From an uncultured Kiritimatiellota bacterium (lineage in GTDB: Bacteria; Verrucomicrobiota; Kiritimatiellia; RFP12; UBA1067): a stretch of DNA of 64,000 bases. Position 1 is the stretch's first letter. Each line of letters starts with the position of its first letter. Of the stretch, positions 58,884 to 64,000 are shown piece after piece. The notes below the pieces were generated by a model. That model ran no database searches, was not told the DNA's origin, and saw nothing but the letters and a program-made list of their open reading frames with translations. A program made the translations under genes and the position numbers. The stretch is from positions 124,001 to 188,000 of the forward strand of contig CAKTZI010000002.1 of the NCBI GenBank assembly GCA_934635385.1, written 5' to 3'.

Positions 58884-59891
58884 ATGCTGACTTGGATGGA
58901 TTCGCTGAAGGGGCGCTCGATGATGCGCCTCGCCTCGTTCACCGACGAGGAGATGAAGAACCTGATCGAGCTCTCGGCGCAGCTCAAGGCGCGTCGTGCC
59001 GCCGGGGTGCGCGGCGACCTCCTGCACCGCAAGAACGTCGCGCTCATCTTCGAGAAGAGCTCGACGCGCACGCGCAACTCGACCCTGATCGCGATCCGCG
59101 ACGAGGGCGGCAACGGCGAGTACCTGACGCGGCCCGACATCCACTTTGGCAAGAAGGAGTCGGTGAAGGACACCGCGCGCGTCCTCGGTCGCATCTACGA
59201 CGGCATCCTCTTTCGCGGCTTCCGCCAGCGCGACTGCGAAGACCTCGCGAAGTATTCGGGCGTGCCGGTCTGGAACGGCCTCACCGACGACTACCACCCG
59301 ACGCAGATCTTCGCTGACCTGCTGACGGTCAAGGAGAACTTCGGCACGCTCGACGCGAACACGTGCGTCGCCTACGTCGGCGACGGTCGCAACAACGTCG
59401 CGAACTCGCTCATGATGGGCTGCGCGAAGTGCGGCGTGCGCTACGTCTGCTGCTGTCCGAAGGAGCTGCGGCCCGACGAGGCGGTGCTGGCCGAGGCCGA
59501 GGAGGTCGCCAAGCGGAACGGCGTCGACATCCGCGTCTTCGAGAACCCGACGGAAGGCGTGAAGGGTGCGAACGTCCTCTACACGGACGTCTGGGTCTCG
59601 ATGGGCGAGGAGGCGAAGACCGCCGAACGCATCAAGATGCTGCGCCCCTACCAGATCAACATGGATCTCATGCGGGCGACGGGCAACCTCGACGGGCGGC
59701 TCCTCTTCCTCCACTGCCTGCCGGCGTTCCACGACTTCAGCACCGAGGTCACGAAGGACTGCGGCGCGCTGGAGGTGACGGACGAGGTATTCGAGTCGAA
59801 GTACTCGAAGGTCTTCGACGAGTCCGAGAACCGCATGCACACGATCAAGGCGCTGCTCGTCTCGGCCCTCTGCGACCGCGAAAGCGTGTAA
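58884..59891 (+). CDS. argF: Ornithine carbamoyltransferase
   Basis: A 335-residue enzyme making citrulline from ornithine and carbamoyl phosphate. The carbamoyl-phosphate motif is SSTRTRN (near residue 57) where most homologues have STRTRC/F, followed by GKKESVKDTARVLGR. The ornithine loop LLFLHCLPAFHD is near residue 273. It has its own sigma-70 promoter (TATAAT at 58851-58856) and AGAAAGGAACC. It would use carbamoyl phosphate from CarA-CarB. Its stop codon lies inside the palindrome upstream of glnN. Confidence 0.93.
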   Translation: MLTWMDSLKGRSMMRLASFTDEEMKNLIELSAQLKARRAAGVRGDLLHRKNVALIFEKSSTRTRNSTLIAIRDEGGNGEYLTRPDIHFGKKESVKDTARVLGRIYDGILFRGFRQRDCEDLAKYSGVPVWNGLTDDYHPTQIFADLLTVKENFGTLDANTCVAYVGDGRNNVANSLMMGCAKCGVRYVCCCPKELRPDEAVLAEAEEVAKRNGVDIRVFENPTEGVKGANVLYTDVWVSMGEEAKTAERIKMLRPYQINMDLMRATGNLDGRLLFLHCLPAFHDFSTEVTKDCGALEVTDEVFESKYSKVFDESENRMHTIKALLVSALCDRESV

Positions 59892-59913
59892 AGCCAGGCC
59901 CCGCCTTTTACAG
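59888..59913 (+). promoter_or_regulatory. TGTAA...TTACA palindrome upstream of glnN (candidate enhancer)
   Basis: TGTAAA and TTTTACA in inverted orientation around a GC-rich centre, 26 bp in total. Its centre is about 66 bp upstream of the sigma-54 -24 element. It resembles the two sites upstream of carA. Confidence 0.5.
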
Positions 59914-59965
59914 AATCTGTCGGGACGGGCCGTGAAATCCAGTCGGCGGACGGAACGCATGGCCT

Positions 59966-59981
59966 TGGCACGGCCTTTGCA
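59966..59981 (+). promoter_or_regulatory. Sigma-54 promoter of glnN
   Basis: TGGCACGGCCTTTGCA is a full match to TGGCACG-N4-TTGCA, with GG at 59967-59968 and GC at 59979-59980. Transcription would start near 59992, leaving a 58-nt leader. Confidence 0.82.
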
Positions 59982-60049
59982 AAATGACTCGCGTCAGCTG
60001 CGGCGGACAGTCCGGCGCGGCGAAACGAAAAGAAAAAGGAAAACGAACC

Positions 60050-62215
60050 ATGAGCAACTGCGCTCGATTGACGGCCACGAAAAGAGTTGCGGCGCTGAAG
60101 GCCGAAGCGCCTTGCGCGCCCAGCGAGGTGAAGGACATCGGCTATGCCGAAGACGTCTTCACCCGCGAGACGATGAAGCAGTATCTTTCCAAGGATACGT
60201 GGAAGAAGCTCATGCAGACGATCGACGGTGGCCAGCCGCTCGACCCGTCGATTGCGGGCGAGGTCGCGCACGCCATGCGCCACTGGGCGATGGACCGCGG
60301 CGCGACGCACTACACGCACTGGTTCCTGCCGCTCACCGGCTCGACGGCCGAGAAGCACGACGCCTTCCTGGAGATCAAGGACGGCCAGCCCGTGATGGCG
60401 TTCTCTGGCAAGAACCTGATCGTCGGCGAGCCCGATGCCTCGTCCTTCCCGTCCGGCGGCATCCGCTCCACGTTCGAGGCACGCGGCTACACGGCGTGGG
60501 ACCCGACCTCGCCGGCGTTCATCAAGCGCCACGGCAACGGCGCGACGCTCTGCATCCCGACGGCGTTCTGCGCCTACACGGGCGAGGCGCTCGACAAGAA
60601 GACGCCGCTCCTGCGCTCGATGCAGGCCCTCTCGGCAGCGACGAAGCGGCTTATGCATTGCTTCGGCAAGGGCGACGAGAAGGTGACGATCACGCTCGGG
60701 CCGGAACAGGAGTACTTCCTCGTCGACAAGAACTTCTACCTCGCGCGTCCCGACCTCGTGCAGACCGGCCGCACGCTCTTCGGCGCGCCGTCCGCGAAGC
60801 ACCAGCAGCTCGAGGACCACTACTTCGGCACGATCAAGGCGCGCATCCTCAACTTCATGAGCGAGGTCGAGCAGGAGCTCTGGAAGCTCGGCATCCCGGC
60901 GAAGACGCGCCACAACGAGGTCGCGCCCGCCCAGTTCGAGCTCGCGCCGATGTTCGAGGAGCTGAACCTCTCGTGCGACCACAACATGCTCGTCATGGAG
61001 GTCCTGCGCCAGGTCGCCGACCGCAACGGGCTCGTCTGCCTCCTGCACGAGAAGCCGTTCGCCGGCATCAACGGCTCGGGCAAGCACAACAACTGGTCGG
61101 TCGCCTACGGTGACGTGAACCTCCTGAACCCCGGCAGCGACCCGCACCAGAACGCGATCTTCCTCACGACGCTCTGCGCCGTCATTGAGGCGGTCGACAA
61201 GCACGCCGACCTCATCCGCGCGTCCGTCGCCTCGGCCGGGAACGACCACCGCCTCGGCGCGAACGAGGCGCCGCCGGCGGTCATCTCGATCTACCTCGGC
61301 GACCAGCTCGCGGACGTCATCGCCCAGCTGGAGAAGGGCGCGCCGAAGAGCTCGAAGCACGCCGGCACGATGAAGATCGGCGTCGATACGCTGCCGGCGC
61401 TGCCGAAGGACGCGACCGACCGCAACCGCACCTCGCCGTTCGCCTTCACGGGCAACAAGTTCGAGTTCCGCGCGCCCGGCTCGTCGGCCTCCTGCTCGGC
61501 CCCGAACGTCGTCCTCAACACGATCGTCGCCGAGGCGATGAACCGCATCGCGGACGAGCTCGAGAAGGCGGGCGTCGTCGGCAAGGCGAAGGCGGGCGAG
61601 CATACGGCCGCGTTCCACGACACGCTGCAGAAGATCCTGCAGGACATCGTGAAGACGCACAAGCGCGTCATCTTCAACGGCGACGGCTACAAGGCCGACT
61701 GGCTCGCCGAGGCCGCGAAGCGCGGTCTCCCGAACGCCGCGACGACGCCGGAGGCGCTCAAGGCGTTCACGCGCAAGGAGAACGTCGCCGTCTTCGAGAA
61801 GGCGGGCGTCTTCAGCGCACGGGAACTCGAATCGCGCTACGAGATCGCGATGGAGGACTACACGACCAAGGTCCTCATCGAGGCGAACTGCGCGCTCGAC
61901 ATCGCCCGGACGATGATCGTCCCGGCCGTCAAGCAGGAGTACCGCGAGACGATCGAGGCCTACAACCAGACGGACGCGAGCAACCTCAAGGGCGCGATCG
62001 ACGTCCTGAAGGACGAGGTCACGCGGCTCGGCGATGGCCTGACGGCGGCCGAGGCGGCCGTCGCGCGCCTCCAGAAGGCCGTGAAGGATGCCGACCCCGA
62101 GGCGGCGCTGGCGGAGATGTCCGCGCTGCGCGAGACGGTCGATGCGCTCGAAAGCGAGGTCGCCGACGAGAAGTGGCCGTTGCCGAAGTACCGCGAAATG
62201 CTGTTCGTGTACTGA
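60050..62215 (+). CDS. glnN: Type III glutamine synthetase (GSIII)
   Basis: A 721-residue enzyme, the length of GSIII and much longer than GlnA. Conserved stretches include GATHYTHWFLPLTGSTAEKH (residues about 83-102), TLGPEQEYFLVDKNFY, NEVAPAQFELAPMFEE, CLLHEKPFAGINGSGKHNN and NRTSPFAFTGNKFEFRAPGS; these supply the ammonium/glutamate, ATP and metal sites. GSIII forms back-to-back hexameric rings. AAGGA precedes the ATG at 60050; upstream in-frame codons are excluded because they lie in or near the promoter. It is driven by a sigma-54 promoter, and nitrogen limitation is the likely signal. Confidence 0.97.
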   Translation: MSNCARLTATKRVAALKAEAPCAPSEVKDIGYAEDVFTRETMKQYLSKDTWKKLMQTIDGGQPLDPSIAGEVAHAMRHWAMDRGATHYTHWFLPLTGSTAEKHDAFLEIKDGQPVMAFSGKNLIVGEPDASSFPSGGIRSTFEARGYTAWDPTSPAFIKRHGNGATLCIPTAFCAYTGEALDKKTPLLRSMQALSAATKRLMHCFGKGDEKVTITLGPEQEYFLVDKNFYLARPDLVQTGRTLFGAPSAKHQQLEDHYFGTIKARILNFMSEVEQELWKLGIPAKTRHNEVAPAQFELAPMFEELNLSCDHNMLVMEVLRQVADRNGLVCLLHEKPFAGINGSGKHNNWSVAYGDVNLLNPGSDPHQNAIFLTTLCAVIEAVDKHADLIRASVASAGNDHRLGANEAPPAVISIYLGDQLADVIAQLEKGAPKSSKHAGTMKIGVDTLPALPKDATDRNRTSPFAFTGNKFEFRAPGSSASCSAPNVVLNTIVAEAMNRIADELEKAGVVGKAKAGEHTAAFHDTLQKILQDIVKTHKRVIFNGDGYKADWLAEAAKRGLPNAATTPEALKAFTRKENVAVFEKAGVFSARELESRYEIAMEDYTTKVLIEANCALDIARTMIVPAVKQEYRETIEAYNQTDASNLKGAIDVLKDEVTRLGDGLTAAEAAVARLQKAVKDADPEAALAEMSALRETVDALESEVADEKWPLPKYREMLFVY

Positions 62216-62221
62216 GGCCCC

Positions 62222-62251
62222 TTGACACGACGGCGACGGATTTGGTAAAAT
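62222..62251 (+). promoter_or_regulatory. trp operon promoter
   Basis: TTGACA (62222-62227), an 18-bp spacer and TAAAAT (62246-62251). It drives the leader peptide and attenuator; no TrpR-like operator was identified. Confidence 0.75.
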
Positions 62252-62289
62252 CCGCGCCGTTGTGCCGCAAAGGGCAACTGAAACGACAT

Positions 62290-62364
62290 ATGAATCGCAA
62301 CATGTTCAGCAACATCTGGTGGTGGCGCCACGGGTCGAAGATCCGCGGGTCGGTTGCCGCATAG
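62290..62364 (+). CDS. trpL: Tryptophan leader peptide
   Basis: A 24-residue peptide with three consecutive tryptophans (MNRNMFSNIWWWRHGSKIRG, ending SVAA). It is too short for most gene finders. Ribosome stalling at the Trp codons (62317-62325) would free the downstream antiterminator. It lies between the trp promoter and the terminator, before trpE. Confidence 0.88.
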   Translation: MNRNMFSNIWWWRHGSKIRGSVAA

Positions 62365-62431
62365 TTGCGAAAGCGCGAAACCAAGCCCAGTACCCGAAGG
62401 CGGATCGTCAGACGAAGACGGTCCGCCTTTT
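62331..62431 (+). promoter_or_regulatory. trp transcription attenuator
   Basis: Segment 1 CGGGTC (62331-62336) can pair with segment 2 GATCCG (62340-62345). Segment 2 GATCCGC (62340-62346) can instead pair with segment 3 GCGGATC (62400-62406). Segments 3 and 4 form the terminator: AAGGCGGATCGTC with GACGGTCCGCCTT, followed by TTTTG (62397-62431). These mutually exclusive helices are the classical attenuation layout. Confidence 0.85.
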
Positions 62432-62473
62432 GCATTTCAGAGTTAAACGAATATGAATCAGAAGAAGAATCAA

Positions 62474-62500
62474 CTCCGTGTCTCCGTGCCTCCGTGTGAG
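62474..62500 (+). repeat. CTCCGTGN octamer array in the trpE leader
   Basis: Three octamers (CTCCGTGT, CTCCGTGC, CTCCGTGT) plus GAG, nearly the same as the right arm of the element in carA (36598-36624). It sits between the attenuator and trpE. Confidence 0.8.
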
Positions 62501-62546
62501 ATTTCTGTAGATTTCATCTAACGCATCTAATAAAGGAAGAACAAAA

Positions 62547-63995
62547 ATGTTGAAGACCCTGACCGAAAGCGAATTCATCCGCCGCACGAACGGCGGCTTC
62601 CGCACACCCGTCTACCGGGAGTTCCTCGCCGACCGCGAGACGCCGGTCGCCATCCTGACGCGCGCGGCGGCGGACGAGAACGTCTTCCTGCTCGAGAGCG
62701 TCACGGGCGGCGAGAATCCGGGGCGCTACTCGTACCTCGGCATCGACCCGACGGCCGTCGTCACGGCCGCGCCGGACGAGCCGCCGCTCGCGCAGGTGCG
62801 GGCCGCGCTCACGGCGCGTCCGTTTGCCCCCGCGCCGGAGTTGCCGTCGCTGCAGGGCGGCGCGATCGGCTTCCTCGCCTACGACGCGGTGCGGGCGTTC
62901 GTGCCGCGCGTGAAGCTGACGCCTGAACCGGGCACGCCGTCTAGCGCGTTCCTCCTCACCGACACGTTGCTCGTGATGGATCATGCGCGGCAGACGGTGT
63001 TCGTCATCCGCGTGACGGGCGTCGAGGCGGGCGAGACGGCGGCGGACGCCTACCGCCGCGCACAAGCCGAAATCGAGGCGGTCTACGCGCGCCTCCTCAG
63101 CGCGGAATCGATTGCGCAGTTCGCCGTTCCGGCCAAGGACGCGGCGCCTGAACGGCGGGGCCTGTCCCCATTCAAGCCGGAGATGACGGAGGCGGAGTTC
63201 GAGACGATCGTCACGCGGTGCAAGGCGGCGATCCGCGCGGGCGAGGTCATCCAGATCGTGCCGTCCCAGAAGTTCACGGCCGAGACGGACATCCCGCCGC
63301 TCACGCTCTACCGGGCGCTACGGACGGTGAACCCCTCGCCCTACAACTTCTTCCTCAAGCTCGGCGACCGGACGCTGATCGGCTCGTCGCCGGAGGAACT
63401 CGTGAAGCTCCAGGGGCGCACGGCCTCGACGGCGCCGATCGCCGGGACGCGTCCGCGCGGCACGACGCCGGAGACGGACCGCCTGCTGGAGGCGGAGCTG
63501 CGGGAGGACCCGAAGGAGCGCGCGGAGCACGTGATGCTCGTCGATCTCGGCCGCAACGACCTCGGCCGGGTCTCGGCGACGGGCAGCGTGAAGGTCGATT
63601 CCTACGCACACGTCGAGCGGTACTCGCACGTGATGCATCTCGTCTCGCACGTGACGGGCGAGCTGGAGCCGGACAAGGACGCCTTCGACCTCCTGGAGGC
63701 GGCGTTTCCGGCGGGGACGCTCACCGGCGCGCCGAAGGTGCGGGCGATGGAGCTCATCGCGGAGCTGGAGAAGTCGCCGCGCGGCATCTACGGCGGCGCC
63801 GTCGGCTACTTCAGCTACACGGGCGACATGAACTTCGCGATCGTCATCCGCACGATGTTCCTGGAGAAGGGCGTCCTCACGATGCGCGCGGGCGCGGGCA
63901 TCGTGGCGGATTCCGATCCGCAGAAGGAGTACCGCGAGACGGTCAACAAGTCGAAGGCCATCTTCGAGGCGGCGCAGTTCGCCGCGAGCCTGTGA
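62547..63995 (+). CDS. trpE: Anthranilate synthase component I
   Basis: A 482-residue chorismate-using enzyme of tryptophan synthesis. Conserved parts are RYSYLGIDP (Trp feedback region), GGAIGFLAYDAVR, IQIVPSQKF, LIGSSPEELVKLQG, TAPIAGTRPRG, DLGRNDLGRVS and GAPKVRAMELIAELE. A linker contains an in-frame GGGGCCTGTCCCC repeat (63157-63169), read as RRGLSPFKP, before the catalytic domain. AAAGGAAGAAC precedes the ATG. The amidotransferase partner trpG is expected just beyond the window. Confidence 0.96.
   Translation: MLKTLTESEFIRRTNGGFRTPVYREFLADRETPVAILTRAAADENVFLLESVTGGENPGRYSYLGIDPTAVVTAAPDEPPLAQVRAALTARPFAPAPELPSLQGGAIGFLAYDAVRAFVPRVKLTPEPGTPSSAFLLTDTLLVMDHARQTVFVIRVTGVEAGETAADAYRRAQAEIEAVYARLLSAESIAQFAVPAKDAAPERRGLSPFKPEMTEAEFETIVTRCKAAIRAGEVIQIVPSQKFTAETDIPPLTLYRALRTVNPSPYNFFLKLGDRTLIGSSPEELVKLQGRTASTAPIAGTRPRGTTPETDRLLEAELREDPKERAEHVMLVDLGRNDLGRVSATGSVKVDSYAHVERYSHVMHLVSHVTGELEPDKDAFDLLEAAFPAGTLTGAPKVRAMELIAELEKSPRGIYGGAVGYFSYTGDMNFAIVIRTMFLEKGVLTMRAGAGIVADSDPQKEYRETVNKSKAIFEAAQFAASL
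63157..63169 (+). repeat. GGGGCCTGTCCCC repeat within trpE
   Basis: A copy of the dispersed family in reverse orientation, translated in frame in the linker between the N-terminal and chorismate-binding parts. Confidence 0.75.
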
Positions 63996-64000
63996 GGGGC

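Noticed and set aside
59648..61660. A 670-codon minus-strand frame over argF and glnN
   Set aside because: It lies antisense to two clear enzymes and reads as Arg/Val/Leu low-complexity shadow sequence. The same applies to 38805-40757 over glmS and 2234-3619 over the porin.

Overview
This window is a GC-rich (roughly 60-65 % by eye) chromosomal segment. Three complete tRNA genes, the tuf-rpmG-secE-nusG-rplKAJL block and most biosynthetic genes look vertically inherited. The mix of a type III (GSIII) glutamine synthetase, a Bacteroidetes-style PurF, a type III secretion gene (sctT), formylglycine-generating-enzyme-fold secreted proteins, a GH78 rhamnosidase and many short dispersed repeats points to the PVC group, most likely a Kiritimatiellota/Verrucomicrobiota lineage of an animal gut or rumen. 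The phylum is an inference; there is no rRNA gene here to settle it.

Layout. 1-3.6 kb: a phosphate module (pstA, pstC divergent from pstS and a porin) with mirror-image Pho-like promoters. 3.65-9.05 kb: a structured leader RNA, then a five-gene operon of envelope lipoproteins and secreted proteins with CsgG/FlgT/LPP20-like character. 9.4-16.8 kb: P1B ATPase, tRNA-Ser, HAD hydrolase, cupin, two-subunit fumarase, a PIN-toxin pair, YfcE-like phosphodiesterase and a XylR-type regulator. 16.9-20.6 kb: a second copy of the same leader-RNA architecture, then a GtrA / FAD oxidoreductase / GT-C membrane operon. 20.8-32.7 kb: AAA/DUF234 ATPase, repeats, FGE-fold secreted proteins, and a plant-polysaccharide locus (GH5-like, GH78, a broken acetylxylan esterase-GH28 fusion). 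32.7-41.7 kb: a 149-bp tandem duplication, rfbC, then purF, carA, pyrG and glmS side by side, and an EamA permease. 41.8-46.7 kb: tRNA-Thr-tuf-rpmG-tRNA-Trp-secE-nusG-rplK-rplA-rplJ-rplL, ending in a terminator and not continuing into rpoB. 46.7-52.3 kb: response regulator, three tandem paralogous helical proteins, sctT, a small coiled-coil protein and a TonB-dependent receptor. 52.4-58.8 kb: accessory genes (AAA ATPase, broken and intact FMN reductases, SPFH lipoprotein, AlbA_2 protein, Na+-dependent transporter, truncated ABC ATPase). 58.9-64 kb: argF, glnN and trpE behind a classical trp attenuator.

The most notable regulatory signal is nitrogen-related. Near-perfect sigma-54 promoters (GG-N10-GC, TGGCAYG-N4-TTGCA) lie in front of purF, carA and glnN. 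TGTAA...TTACA palindromes that could be enhancer sites lie upstream of carA (two) and glnN (one). PurF, CarA, PyrG and GlmS all consume glutamine and GlnN makes it, so these promoters suggest a sigma-54 glutamine regulon. The second notable signal is a pair of leader RNAs (about 3664-3946 and 16929-17267) that share nested helices supported by compensatory changes, a common joining motif and an intrinsic terminator, each ahead of an envelope/glycan operon.

The genome is also shaped by short dispersed repeats. A GGGGACAGGCCCC family sits at the broken ends of several genes and in frame inside trpE and the EamA gene. Octanucleotide arrays are inserted in frame in carA and pyrG and lie at the 3' end of the fumarase alpha gene.
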